A stretch of DNA of 64,000 nucleotides from CBDHCC01 sp965261015. Its GTDB lineage: Bacteria > Pseudomonadota > Alphaproteobacteria > Sphingomonadales > Sphingomonadaceae. Where the stretch lies: contig CBDHCC010000001.1 in the NCBI GenBank assembly GCA_965261015.1, positions 620,001 to 684,000 of the forward strand, in the 5' to 3' direction. This document shows positions 32,827 through 41,159 of this stretch, piece by piece. The notes below the pieces were generated by a model that was given only the letters and a program-made list of their open reading frames with translations, searched no databases and had not been told where the DNA came from. Made by a program: the position numbers and the translations under genes. Position 1 is the first letter of the stretch, and each line of letters begins with the position of its first letter.

Positions 32827-33876
32827 TCAGCGCGCCTCCGCCGCCAGCAAATATCCCTCCAGCTCGGCGGCGCGGTGAGCGGCGGTGTGGGCCGCCAGAA
32901 CGATCGCCCGCGCGGCGCGGCCCAGGGCGTCCGCGTCCCGCTCCAGCGCGGCGAGGACGTCGTCGGCCGTGTCCGCCAGGATGATCGCCTCGCCGGGCGG
33001 GAACAGCGCGCTCAATCCTTCCCAGCGGTCGCTGATGATCGGCGTGGCGCAAGCCGCAGCCTCGAACAGTCGCACGGACGGCGACCAGCCGGCCGCGATC
33101 ATGTCGGCGCGGGTCACGTTGAGCGCGAAGCGGCTGGCGGAGTAGAAGGCGGCGTGGTCGGCGGGCGGCAGGTGCTCGATGCGCTCCACATTGGCGGGCC
33201 AGTCGATGTCGGCGGGATATTGCGGCCCCGCCACGCAGAACCGCCGCTCGGGCGCGCGTCGGGCCGGGTCGATCAGCAGGCGCTCGAGCGTGGGCTGCCG
33301 GTCCGCCGACCAGGTGCCGAGATAGGTGAGGTCCCAGCGCTTGGGCTCTCCGGTGGGGTGGTAGCGCTCCGGGTCCACCGAGCAATAGAGCGCGCGGGCG
33401 GCGGGCGATCCGAACTCGTCTTCCAGCCGGGTGAGCGTCGGCCCGCCGGTGAAGGAGAGATAGAGGTCGTAGCCGGGGATCAGCTCAGGCGAGAGATATT
33501 CGTGATCGCCGCGCGCCAGCTTCGCCAGCGTGACCGGCGTGTCGATGTCGTAGAAGGCGACTGGCCCGGTGGCGGTCGCCTGCGCCCAGCGCCCCACCGC
33601 CACGCCGTCGGGGACATAGGACCCGACGATCACCGCGTCGGCCGTCGCCACCTCCCGCGAGAAACGCGCCAGGTCGGGCACGTCGCCATAATATTCCAGC
33701 CGGCAGAAGTCCGGGTCGGGCAGGTCGCGGTGGTTGCGATACCACTCCACGTCGCGTTCCAGGAACGTGACCTCGTGCCCGCGCGCGGCGAAGGCGGACA
33801 GCAGCGCGCGAAAGGTGGTGGCGTGGCCGTTGCCCCAGCTCGACGACAGCGACAGGCCCAGGACGACGAGCTTCAT
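32827..33876 (-). CDS. CgeB-like glycosyltransferase 1
   Basis: 349 residues. N-terminal GT-B domain starts LVVLGLSLSSSWGNGHATTFRALLSAFAARGHEVTFLERDVEWY, with the glycine-rich loop of the family; the C-terminal half has RADMIAAGWSPSVRLFEAAACATPIISDRWEGLSALFPPGEAIIL, the donor-binding motif of CgeB/GT4-type enzymes (Phe-Glu-Ala-Ala and DxWEG). No signal peptide, so cytoplasmic. Last of three tandem CgeB-like genes; overlaps the next upstream one by 4 bp. It presumably adds one sugar to an unidentified acceptor built by the cluster. Confidence 0.82.
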   Translation of the reverse strand: MKLVVLGLSLSSSWGNGHATTFRALLSAFAARGHEVTFLERDVEWYRNHRDLPDPDFCRLEYYGDVPDLARFSREVATADAVIVGSYVPDGVAVGRWAQATATGPVAFYDIDTPVTLAKLARGDHEYLSPELIPGYDLYLSFTGGPTLTRLEDEFGSPAARALYCSVDPERYHPTGEPKRWDLTYLGTWSADRQPTLERLLIDPARRAPERRFCVAGPQYPADIDWPANVERIEHLPPADHAAFYSASRFALNVTRADMIAAGWSPSVRLFEAAACATPIISDRWEGLSALFPPGEAIILADTADDVLAALERDADALGRAARAIVLAAHTAAHRAAELEGYLLAAEAR

Positions 33877-34958
33877 GCTGCCCTCTTCGCGGCGACCAGC
33901 GCGCGCAAGCGGCGGTCCACCTCCTCGCCGCGCTGCTCGTAGGTGTGTTCGGCCAGCACGCGGGCGAGCGCGGCGCGGCCGATCGCCTCCGCCCGGTCGG
34001 GAGTGAGCGCGGTCAGATGGTCGGCCACGTCCCGCCCGTCGCGCGCGACCAGCACTTCGGCGTCCGGCGTCAGGAACTGCTCGATCCCCTCCCACGCGTC
34101 GGTGATCAGGCAGGCGGCCGCACCCGCCGCCTCGAACACGCGGGTGGCGGGGGAAAAGCCGACATGGGCCATGGAGTCGCGCGCCACGTTCAGGACGGCG
34201 AGCGGCGAGGCGTTGAAGGCGTTGTGGTCGCCGGTGCCGACATGGCCCAGATGGCGGACGTTGGCGGGCATCGCCTTCGTCTCCCATCCGCTGCCGCCGA
34301 GCAGAAAGGCGCGGTCGGGGAGCGCTGCGGCGGGTTGGAGGAAGAACGTCTCCACCCGCGCCTCGCGGTCGGGCAGACGATTGCCCAGGAACGCCAGATC
34401 GACGGCGAAGCGCGGGTCGGCGGGCACGGGATGGTGGGTGTCCGGGTCCAGCGCATTGTAGATCGGCACGCACTGCTTGGCCCCGAACCCTTCATAGGCG
34501 GAGACCACCGGCGGGCCGCCGCCATAGGTGAACACGCCGTCGAGCGCGGGCAGGGCGGCGTGGACCGGGTGGGAGGGGTCGCCCCGCATCTCGTCCAGCG
34601 TGGCGGCGGCGTCGACGTCCCAATAGAGGCGCGCGGTCGCCGGACCGCCGTGCGCCACGACGCCCTCCAGCAGCTCGCGGTCGAACACGCCCACGCCATT
34701 GGCCTTGACCAGCACGTCGGCACCCGCCCCGTCCGCCAGCACGTCGCGGACGGCCTCGGGCGTGGCCGGATAGACGACGGAGCGGCACCAGTCGAAGCCG
34801 TCGGTGTCGCGATGCTGCTGCCGGTCGAACGCATCGGGCTCGTAGAAGGTGATCGTCCAGCCGCGCTTCGCCAGGGCGTGCAGGACGCCGCGGTAATAGG
34901 TGGCCGCCCCGTTCCAGTAGGAGGAGAGGAGGGAGGAGCCGTAGAAGGAGAGATTCAT
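33873..34958 (-). CDS. CgeB-like glycosyltransferase 2
   Basis: 361 residues, ATG preceded by GAAGGAGAG. Starts LSFYGSSLLSSYWNGAATYYRGVLHALAKRGWTITFYEPDAFDRQQHRDTDGF and carries the C-terminal ARDSMAHVGFSPATRVFEAAGAAACLITDAWEGIEQFLTPDAEVLVARDG block, matching its two neighbours in design. The N-terminal Tyr-Trp-Asn-Gly-Ala motif parallels Trp-Gly-Asn-Gly-His and Cys-Trp-Asn-His-Gly in the sisters. Overlaps the downstream gene by ATGA; upstream lies a 140-bp family D repeat before the third CgeB gene. The sugar and acceptor are unknown. Confidence 0.82.
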   Translation of the reverse strand: MNLSFYGSSLLSSYWNGAATYYRGVLHALAKRGWTITFYEPDAFDRQQHRDTDGFDWCRSVVYPATPEAVRDVLADGAGADVLVKANGVGVFDRELLEGVVAHGGPATARLYWDVDAAATLDEMRGDPSHPVHAALPALDGVFTYGGGPPVVSAYEGFGAKQCVPIYNALDPDTHHPVPADPRFAVDLAFLGNRLPDREARVETFFLQPAAALPDRAFLLGGSGWETKAMPANVRHLGHVGTGDHNAFNASPLAVLNVARDSMAHVGFSPATRVFEAAGAAACLITDAWEGIEQFLTPDAEVLVARDGRDVADHLTALTPDRAEAIGRAALARVLAEHTYEQRGEEVDRRLRALVAAKRAA

Positions 34959-34965
34959 GCGCTGA

Positions 34966-35106
34966 TCCTCCCCTCCCTGCGTGCAGGGAGGGGCTGGGGG
35001 TGGGTGCGCGCGTCCGCGCGCCTCGAAGGGAGGGTTTCCATGGAGGCGGCAAGGGCTCGCTGCGCTCGCACCCACCCCCAGCCCCTCCCTTGCAGGGAGG
35101 GGAGTC
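34966..35106. repeat. Inverted-repeat element, family D, between two glycosyltransferase genes
   Basis: Arms CCCTCCCTGCGTGCAGGGAG / GGGCTGGGGGTGGGTGCG and, inverted, CGCACCCACCCCCAGCCCCT / CCCTTGCAGGGAGGGG flank a ~50-bp core. Each arm also contains a small hairpin (CCCTGCGTGCAGGG). It fills the only sizeable gap in the minus-strand glycan operon and could modulate expression or mRNA stability across it. Confidence 0.8.
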
Positions 35107-35118
35107 CTCGTGTCCGCC

Positions 35119-36204
35119 TCACCCTCTCAACCCCCCCACAATCCCCAGCAGCTCGTCCACCCGGTTGGCGCAGGAATGGCGCGTGCTGACCGTCTCCCAC
35201 CCGTTCGCCGCCAGCGACGCGCGCAGCGCCGGGTCGTGGGACAGCGCGCGCAGGTGCCGCGTCATCTCCTCGCCCGACCGGGCCATCAGGAAGTCGCCGG
35301 CGCGGAACAGCCCCTCCGTGTCCTCCCACGGCGCGCTGGCGAGCGGCAGTCCGCAGGCGAGCGCCTCGAAGACGCGGATGGTGGGGATGCCGGGCAGCCA
35401 GCGCGTGTACGGCCCCCGCGGCACATGCACGGTGGCGAGCCGCTCGGCGAACAGGCTCGGCGCGGCGGCGTTGGCCGCCCAGCCCTTGTACGCCACGCCG
35501 TAGCGGGCGAGCAGCGCCTTGGCCTCGTCCGGATATCGCACGCCGTGGATGGCGAGCGGCAGGCCGGCGTCGCGGGCGGGGCGCAGCAGATAGTCTTCCA
35601 GCTCCGCCGTCCGCTCGCCATCGCCCCAATTGCCGATCCAGATCAGGCCGTGGCGCTCGCCCTCCTCGGTCGGCGGGTGGAAGCGGCGCAGATCGGCGGC
35701 CTCGTGCCAGGTCCACACCCGGTCGCCCCAGCCCCAGCCGCGATAGACTTGCCGCAGCGCCTCTCCGAAGGCCAGCACGCCGTCATGGCCGGTGAGGTCG
35801 AAGGCGCGCATCTCATCCGGCGCGCTGACGGCGCGATGGTGGGTGTCGTGGAACAGCAGCGTCCAGGGCGCGCCCGCCTTCCGGAGCGCGCCCAGCGCGG
35901 CGACCAGCGCCGGCTCGTTCCATTCGTGCACGATCACCAGGTCCGCGCCGTCCGTCAGTTCGGTGAGGTCGGCGTCCGGCGTGTAGGTGCGGGGGTCGAG
36001 TTCGGGGTAGGCGAGGTGGAAGGGCTTCAGCCCGGCCGTGCCGTGGTCGGCCATCAGCGCGCCCAGGCTCCAGCTCTCGGCCGGCTCGTAAGCGACGGCG
36101 TCGTGCCCGCGCGCCAGCAGCTCGCTCATCACCCCGCGCAGGAAATGCGCGTTGCCGTGGTTCCAGCAGGAGCGCAGCGAATGGGTGAAATACTGGACCT
36201 TCAC
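35119..36204 (-). CDS. CgeB-like glycosyltransferase 3
   Basis: 361 residues from a GTG overlapping the GT4 stop (GTGA, 36201-36204). Begins VQYFTHSLRSCWNHGNAHFLRGVMSELLARGHDAVAYEPAESWS; the C-terminal domain has GIPTIRVFEALACGLPLASAPWEDTEGLFRAGDFLMARS with the donor-binding Glu. The central region (LWIGNWGDGERTAELEDYLLRP) is the linker between GT-B domains. Same family as the two downstream genes, with low mutual identity, suggesting three successive sugar transfers rather than recent duplication. Confidence 0.83.
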   Translation of the reverse strand: MKVQYFTHSLRSCWNHGNAHFLRGVMSELLARGHDAVAYEPAESWSLGALMADHGTAGLKPFHLAYPELDPRTYTPDADLTELTDGADLVIVHEWNEPALVAALGALRKAGAPWTLLFHDTHHRAVSAPDEMRAFDLTGHDGVLAFGEALRQVYRGWGWGDRVWTWHEAADLRRFHPPTEEGERHGLIWIGNWGDGERTAELEDYLLRPARDAGLPLAIHGVRYPDEAKALLARYGVAYKGWAANAAAPSLFAERLATVHVPRGPYTRWLPGIPTIRVFEALACGLPLASAPWEDTEGLFRAGDFLMARSGEEMTRHLRALSHDPALRASLAANGWETVSTRHSCANRVDELLGIVGGLRG

Positions 36205-37430
36205 GCCGCCCTCTCCTGGGCCACCCGGGCGCCGAGCGTGTCGCGGATGACCGCCTCCATGCCGTCCGCCATCCCGCCCACGGTGTAGCGCGCCGCCCGC
36301 TCGCGCGCCGCTTCGCCCGAAACGCCCGGCGCGTCGATGGCGCGGGCGAAGGCGCGCGCGTCGCGCGGGGCCACGAAGGTGGCGGCACCCTCCCACAGCT
36401 CGCGCAAGCCGGGAATGTCGGACAGCACGAGGGGACAGCCGGCCTGCGCCGCCTCCAGCACCGCCAGGCCGAAAGGCTCGTAGGTGGCGGTGGAGACGAA
36501 GGTGGGCCGCCGGGCGAGCAGCGCGGCGAGGTCGGCCTGGGGCAGGGGACCCGGGGTGCGGAGGTGGGGCAGCTGCGCGCGCTCGCCGTTGGGGCCGGAG
36601 AGGGCACCGACCGCCCGTATGGGAACGGAGGTGAGCGCGGCGGCGGCGTTCAGCGTGGGAAGGTCCTTGGCGTCGTCCCACAGGCGGCCGATGGTAAGGG
36701 CGTGAGCGCCATCGTCGGTTCCGCCCTTGTCGTCATCCCTAACCCAATCGTCATCCCCGCGCACGCGGGGATCCAGTCCCGACCCTCCGCACGGCTCGGC
36801 TTCGCCGCCGCCGATGCTGGATCCCCGCTTTCGCGGGGATGACGAGGAGGGCGGGGATGACGGGCGAGGCGGGGATGACGGCTCGAGGGGCGAGCGCCCG
36901 TTCCACACCGTCGTCACCGGCCGCTCCAGCCCGTAGAAGTCCCGCACCGCAGCACCATGCGCCGCCGTCGGGGCGACCACGCGGTCCGCCGCCCGCAGCC
37001 CCTCGCCGATCCGCGCGGTCAGCCACTCGTAAGCTGAGTCCAGCGCCGTGCCCGGCCGCGCCGCGCGCCACCACGTCCCCACATCGCCGTGCGCCACCGC
37101 GATCACCGGCACCCCGAACCGCGCCCGTGCCGCCAGCGCGGGGCTGTTGAGGAGGAGGAGGTCGTGGTCCGCCGCCAGCGCCGCCAGCCGCGCTCCGCCC
37201 GCCAGCACCGGATCCTCCCCCTCGCACAGCCAATCGAGCGGCAGGGTGTCCGGCCGCAGCGCCAACCCGGCCGCCGCCGCGTCGGCCCGCTGGGCCTGAG
37301 ACGGGGCCGGGCCGGTCACCGCGATCGTCACCCGATGCCCGCGCGCCGCCAGCGCGCCGCCCAGATCGACGGCGTAGGTCCACACGCCGCCCACCGTGTC
37401 GGCGGTCATCAGGAGGTCGAGCGGGGTCAC
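36201..37430 (-). CDS. Family 4 glycosyltransferase with an in-frame repeat-derived insert
   Basis: 409 residues, GTG start. N-terminal acceptor domain MTADTVGGVWTYAVDLGGALAARGHRV; C-terminal domain with STATYEPFGLAVLEAAQAGCPLVLSDIPGLREL, the E-x7-E GT4 donor motif. Between them, residues ~183-241 are a Ser/Pro/Arg/Asp-rich stretch (e.g. SSPRKRGSSIGGGEAEPCGG and LDPRVRGDDDWVRDDD) encoded by a family A palindrome and flanking fragments. The native sequence appears to resume at HALTIGRLWDDAKDL. The insert keeps frame and lies in the inter-domain linker, so activity may survive. Upstream overlap partner of CgeB gene 3; 10 bp after the epimerase stop. Confidence 0.85.
   Translation of the reverse strand: MTPLDLLMTADTVGGVWTYAVDLGGALAARGHRVTIAVTGPAPSQAQRADAAAAGLALRPDTLPLDWLCEGEDPVLAGGARLAALAADHDLLLLNSPALAARARFGVPVIAVAHGDVGTWWRAARPGTALDSAYEWLTARIGEGLRAADRVVAPTAAHGAAVRDFYGLERPVTTVWNGRSPLEPSSPPRPSSPPSSSSPRKRGSSIGGGEAEPCGGSGLDPRVRGDDDWVRDDDKGGTDDGAHALTIGRLWDDAKDLPTLNAAAALTSVPIRAVGALSGPNGERAQLPHLRTPGPLPQADLAALLARRPTFVSTATYEPFGLAVLEAAQAGCPLVLSDIPGLRELWEGAATFVAPRDARAFARAIDAPGVSGEAARERAARYTVGGMADGMEAVIRDTLGARVAQERAA
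36749..36845. repeat. Inverted-repeat element, family A (copy 3), inside a coding gene
   Basis: Left arm CGTCATCCCCGCGCACGCGG, right arm GGATCCCCGCTTTCGCGGGG with ATGACGA, ~50-bp core CAGTCCCGACC...GATGCTG. Partial arm copies flank it (TCGTCATCCC at 36730, GGCGGGGATGACGG twice at 36851-36879). It lies within the GT4 gene, translated on the minus strand without a stop codon. Confidence 0.85.
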
Positions 37431-37440
37431 GCGGTCCGGG

Positions 37441-38487
37441 TCACTCGGCCGCGATCGCCGGGGCCGCCGCCCGCTCGGTCCTCAGCCACTCGGCCAGCGC
37501 CGCCACCCCGTCGCGCCAGCCGCGCTTCGGCCCCAGCCCCAGCGCCGCCTCGACCGCGCGCGTGTCGGCAACGAAATAGCGTTGGTCGCCGGCCCGCCAG
37601 TCGGCGAACTCGACCGCCACCTCGCGCCCCAGCAGCTCGCCCATATGGGCCAGCAACTGGCGCAGGCTGACCGCGTTGGCCGGCCCGCCGCCCAGGTTGA
37701 AGGCGCGGCCGGACACCGCGTCGATCCGCGCCCAGGCCGCCAGATAGGCGTCCACCGCGTCGCCCACGTCCAGCACGTCGCGCACCTGGTGACCGTCGCC
37801 ATAGAGCGTGATCGGCCGACCCTCCAGCGCGCGGATCAGGAAGTGCGCGACCCAGCCCTGGTCCTCCGTCCCCATCTGACGGCGGCCGTAGATGCAGCTC
37901 ATCCTGAGCACGGTGGCGGGGAGGTCGTAGGAGCGCGCGAAGTCCAGCACATATTGGTCGGCGGCACCCTTGGAACAGCCATAGGGCGTGTGGAAGTCGA
38001 GCGGCCGGTCCTCGCCGATCCCGTGCGCTCGGATCGCGGGGTCGGTCGGGCGATAAGCCTCGTCCTCCAGCGCGAAGTCGAGGTCGGCCAGGTCGCCATA
38101 GACCTTGTTGGTGGACGCGAAGATCACCGGTGTGCCGGCCCCCTGGCGGCGCAGCGCGTCGAGCAGCGCGAAGGTCGCGCCGATGTTGATGTCGAAGTCG
38201 GCCTGGGGGTCGTCCAGGCTGGTGGTCACCGCCACCTGGGCGGCCAGGTGGAACACCGCCGCCACGCTGTCCGCCGCCCCGGCCAACCGCGCGTGGTCGC
38301 GCACGTCGGCGATCACCGGCTCGATTGCGTCGCCATGCCGCTCCTGGAGCCAGGCGAGGTTGCGCTCCACTCCGGGCCGGCTGAGCGCGTCGTACACCCG
38401 CACCCGATGGCCGTCGCCCGCCAGCCGGTCGGCGAGGTTGGAGCCTATGAACCCCGCCCCTCCGGTGACCAGGACGGGCGCGCTCAC
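37441..38487 (-). CDS. NAD-dependent sugar-nucleotide epimerase (CDP-paratose 2-epimerase-like)
   Basis: 348 residues, GTG start overlapping the next epimerase stop. Extended SDR: VTGGAGFIGSNLADRLAGDGHRVRVYDALSRPGVERNLAWL, catalytic Tyr-x3-Lys in TPYGCSKGAADQYV, and STNKVYGD. The phrase ASTNKVYG plus MSCIYGRRQMGTEDQGWVAHFLIRAL is characteristic of CDP-tyvelose/paratose epimerase-like enzymes. It interconverts nucleotide-activated sugars for the cluster's glycosyltransferases; the exact donor is uncertain. Follows a second epimerase and precedes GT4 by 10 bp. Confidence 0.87.
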   Translation of the reverse strand: MSAPVLVTGGAGFIGSNLADRLAGDGHRVRVYDALSRPGVERNLAWLQERHGDAIEPVIADVRDHARLAGAADSVAAVFHLAAQVAVTTSLDDPQADFDINIGATFALLDALRRQGAGTPVIFASTNKVYGDLADLDFALEDEAYRPTDPAIRAHGIGEDRPLDFHTPYGCSKGAADQYVLDFARSYDLPATVLRMSCIYGRRQMGTEDQGWVAHFLIRALEGRPITLYGDGHQVRDVLDVGDAVDAYLAAWARIDAVSGRAFNLGGGPANAVSLRQLLAHMGELLGREVAVEFADWRAGDQRYFVADTRAVEAALGLGPKRGWRDGVAALAEWLRTERAAAPAIAAE

Positions 38488-39599
38488 GCCACCAGCCCCC
38501 GCTTCTCCAGTTCGTCGCGCGCCTGTCCGACGCGATCCTGGGCCGTCTGCCGCCCGACCCATTCGGCCAGTTCCGCCAGCCCCTCGCCGAAGTCCTGCCG
38601 CGCCTCGAAGTCCAGCCGGTCCTTCGCCAGCGTCGTGTCGCAGAAGCAATGGCGGATATCGCCGATCCGCGCCTTGCCGACGATCTCCGGCTCCACCGAG
38701 TTCTTGCCCATCGCTTTCGCCAGCTCGCGCGCCACCTCGGTCACGGAACGGTCGTGGCCCGACCCGATGTTGAACGTGCCGCCCGCCGCCGCCGGCAGGC
38801 TCAAGGCGTCGGCGAAGGCGCGCGCCACGTCCGTCACATGGACGAAGTCGCGCCGCTGCTCCCCGTCCTCGAAGATCATCGGGGCCTGGCCGTTCAGCAG
38901 CCGGGACGCGAAGATCGCCAGCACGCCGGTGTAGGGGTTCGACAGCGCCTGGCCGGGACCATAGACGTTGAACAGCCTAAGGCAGACGCCCTCCATGCCG
39001 TAGGGCGCGGCCATGATGTGGGTCGTGCGCTCCTGCACGTATTTGTTGAGCGCGTAGATGGACGACAGCATGGGGCGCTTCCACTCCGGCGTGGGCACGG
39101 GGGTGAGCGGCCGGCCGTGGTCGTCCAGCGGCTCCCACTGCGCCTGCCCGTCCTTCAGGTCTCGGCGCTCGGCGTCCTGGATGAGGTCGCCGTCGGCGTC
39201 GCGATAGAGCCCCTCGCCATAGATGCTCATGGAGCTGGCGGTGACGACGCGGCGCACCGGCGCGTCGATCAGCGCCTCGAACAGCACGGCGGTGCCGACG
39301 TCGTTGGTCGAGGTGTAGCGTTCCACCTCGTACATCGACTGGCCCACGCCGACCTCGGCCGCCAGATGGACGACGCTGTCCACGCCTTTGAGCGCGCCGG
39401 CCACCGCCGCCTTGTCGCGCACATCGGCCTGGACCAGCTCGACCTCGCCCGACAGCGCGTCGGGCCGTCCGCCACGCCCGTGCACCTGCTCGATCAGGCT
39501 GTCGAGCGCGCGCACCCGGTGGCCGCGCGCCAGCAGCTCGTCGCTCACGAACCGACCGATGAACCCGGCACCCCCCGTCACCAGCACCGTCTCGGCCAC
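38484..39599 (-). CDS. NAD-dependent epimerase/dehydratase (UDP-glucose 4-epimerase-like)
   Basis: 371 residues from GTG with an AAAAGGGGA ribosome site 8 bases upstream. Extended SDR with VTGGAGFIGRFVSDELLARGHRVRALDSL, catalytic SSMSIYGEG and SSIYALNKYVQERTT (Tyr-x3-Lys), RLFNVYGPGQALSNPYTGV and the C-terminal GSGHDRSVTEVARELAKAMGK. Works on a nucleotide sugar. First gene of the minus-strand glycan operon, divergent from the histidine phosphatase over a 193-bp intergenic region. Stop overlaps the second epimerase start (GTGA). Confidence 0.88.
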   Translation of the reverse strand: MAETVLVTGGAGFIGRFVSDELLARGHRVRALDSLIEQVHGRGGRPDALSGEVELVQADVRDKAAVAGALKGVDSVVHLAAEVGVGQSMYEVERYTSTNDVGTAVLFEALIDAPVRRVVTASSMSIYGEGLYRDADGDLIQDAERRDLKDGQAQWEPLDDHGRPLTPVPTPEWKRPMLSSIYALNKYVQERTTHIMAAPYGMEGVCLRLFNVYGPGQALSNPYTGVLAIFASRLLNGQAPMIFEDGEQRRDFVHVTDVARAFADALSLPAAAGGTFNIGSGHDRSVTEVARELAKAMGKNSVEPEIVGKARIGDIRHCFCDTTLAKDRLDFEARQDFGEGLAELAEWVGRQTAQDRVGQARDELEKRGLVA

Positions 39600-39629
39600 G
39601 TCGCGTTCCCCTTTTTCGATGAGCGCCTT

Positions 39630-39658
39630 AGCATCATCTTGTCCGGGGGAGGGGTCAA
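39630..39658 (-). promoter_or_regulatory. Possible promoter of the minus-strand glycan operon
   Basis: On the minus strand TTGACC (39653-39658) is followed after 17 bp by GATGCT (39630-39635), about 31 bp before the first start codon. The -10 match is weak. No second obvious promoter was found for the divergent plus-strand genes in the 39600-39792 interval. Confidence 0.3.
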
Positions 39659-39792
39659 GGGGCGCGGGTTGCCACCGGCGGGCGCTCCGGCGATCAGCGG
39701 CGGCACGGCCGGGGCTGGTCAACGCCGCGCCGGCCGGGTAGCTTTGTTGTTCCAGACCGGGGAGTTGGCCGCGATCGGCCGTTGGGGGACGA

Positions 39793-40380
39793 GTGGCCGC
39801 GACCGTGTATCTGATCCGCCATGGCGCGCACGATCACCTGGACCACACGCTGTCGGGGCGTCAGCCGGGCCTGCCGCTCACGCCGCGCGGCCGGGCGCAG
39901 GCGGCGGCGCTGGGGCAGGCGTTCGCGTCCGTGGGGCTGGACCAGGTCCACAGCTCGCCGGTCCGGCGCGCGCGCGAAACGGCGGACGCGATCGGCGCGG
40001 CGTGCGGCCTGCCGGTCGCGGTCGCGCCGGCGGTGGACGAGATCGACTTTGGCGGTTTCACCGGCCGCGCCTTTGCCGAGTTGGAGGGCGATCCCGACTG
40101 GCGGGCGTGGAACGCACACCGCGCCGCCGCGCGCGCGCCGGGCGGCGAGACGATGGCCGAGGCCGTGGAGCGCGCCTGGGCGCACCTGACCGGGTTGGCC
40201 GACGGCGCGCGTGTCGCGGTCGTCACCCATTGCGACCTGGTGCGCGGCGTCGTGGCGCGCGCGATCGGCCTGTCCTTCGACCACATCCACCGCTTCGCCG
40301 TCGACGCCGCGTCGGTGACCCGCCTGGCCATTGCCGACGGCACCGCCACCCTGTTGGGCCTGAACGGGGCGCGGCCATGA
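39793..40380 (+). CDS. Histidine phosphatase (phosphoglycerate-mutase-like)
   Basis: 195 residues, GTG start with GGGGGA 4-8 bases upstream. Catalytic VYLIRHGAHDH near residue 10, SSPVRRARETADAIG, and the second His in VAVVTHCDLVRGVVAR are all present, so phosphatase activity is expected. The family acts on sugar phosphates, nucleotides and small phosphorylated metabolites. In an operon with a methyltransferase, a glycosidase-like protein and myo-inositol-1-phosphate synthase, a role as the inositol-phosphate or sugar-phosphate phosphatase is plausible. Overlaps the next gene by ATGA. Confidence 0.85.
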   Translation: MAATVYLIRHGAHDHLDHTLSGRQPGLPLTPRGRAQAAALGQAFASVGLDQVHSSPVRRARETADAIGAACGLPVAVAPAVDEIDFGGFTGRAFAELEGDPDWRAWNAHRAAARAPGGETMAEAVERAWAHLTGLADGARVAVVTHCDLVRGVVARAIGLSFDHIHRFAVDAASVTRLAIADGTATLLGLNGARP

Positions 40381-41159
40381 GCGACCTGGCCGAGCGGGTC
40401 GCCGCACTCGCCCCGTGGTTCCACAATATCGACCTGGGCGACGGGTTGTGGACCGCGCCGGATCATTTCCTGGGCGACTTTCCGGCCTTCAAGTTCCGCC
40501 GCTTCGCCGACGCGCTGCCCGCCGACCTGGCGGGCGCCAGCGTGCTCGACATCGGCTGCAACGCGGGCTTCTACGCCTTTGAGATGAAGCGGCGGGGTGC
40601 CGGCCGCGTGCTGGGGATCGAGAGCGATCCGCGCTATCTGGCGCAGGGGCGGCTGGCCGCCGACGCGCTGGGTTTTGGGGATGTCGAGTTCCGGCAGTGC
40701 TCGGTCTACGACGTCGGCAGCTTGGGGGAGAAGTTCGACCTCGTGATCTTCATGGGCGTGCTCTACCACCTGCGCCATCCGCTGCTCGCCCTCGACCTAA
40801 TCCGGGAACATGTGGCGGGTGACCGGATGCTGTTCCAGACGATGCAGCAGGGGTCGCGCGACATCGCCGACGTGCCGGCCGACCACCCCTTCCACGTGCC
40901 CGGCACCTACTGCCCGCCGCCCGTGTTCGACGAGCCGGGCTATCCCAAGATGCACTTTATCGAGCGCGAATACGCCCACGACTGGACGAACTGGTGGGCG
41001 CCCAACCGCGCGTGTTCCGCCGCCATGCTGCGCGCCGCCGGTTTCGCGATCGAGAGCAACCCGGAGGACGAGGTGTTCCTGTGCCGCGTGGCCGACGTGC
41101 CCTATGCCGGGCACGGGCCGCACGTCGTCTATCCCGCCACAGGAGAGACGCCCGCGTGA
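40377..41159 (+). CDS. SAM-dependent methyltransferase (CmoB/DUF1698-like, cluster-associated)
   Basis: 260 residues. SAM-binding motif I VLDIGCNAGFYAFEMKRRGAGRVLGIESD, motif II-III IFMGVLYHLRHPLLALDLIREHV. Conserved N-terminal WFHNIDLGDGLWTAPDHFLGDFPAFKF resembles the tRNA mo5U34 methyltransferase-like family but belongs to a shorter branch that, in my recollection, occurs beside glycosyltransferases in other proteobacteria. It most likely methylates a sugar, inositol or related small molecule of this cluster rather than tRNA. Overlaps both neighbours by 4 bp. Confidence 0.83.
   Translation: MSDLAERVAALAPWFHNIDLGDGLWTAPDHFLGDFPAFKFRRFADALPADLAGASVLDIGCNAGFYAFEMKRRGAGRVLGIESDPRYLAQGRLAADALGFGDVEFRQCSVYDVGSLGEKFDLVIFMGVLYHLRHPLLALDLIREHVAGDRMLFQTMQQGSRDIADVPADHPFHVPGTYCPPPVFDEPGYPKMHFIEREYAHDWTNWWAPNRACSAAMLRAAGFAIESNPEDEVFLCRVADVPYAGHGPHVVYPATGETPA

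Noticed and set aside
40994..41155. An upstream extension that might supply the missing N-terminal half of the glycosidase-like protein
   Set aside because: The in-frame upstream sequence is an Arg-rich shadow of the methyltransferase gene with no barrel-like strands; the missing strands are recognisable at the C-terminus instead.
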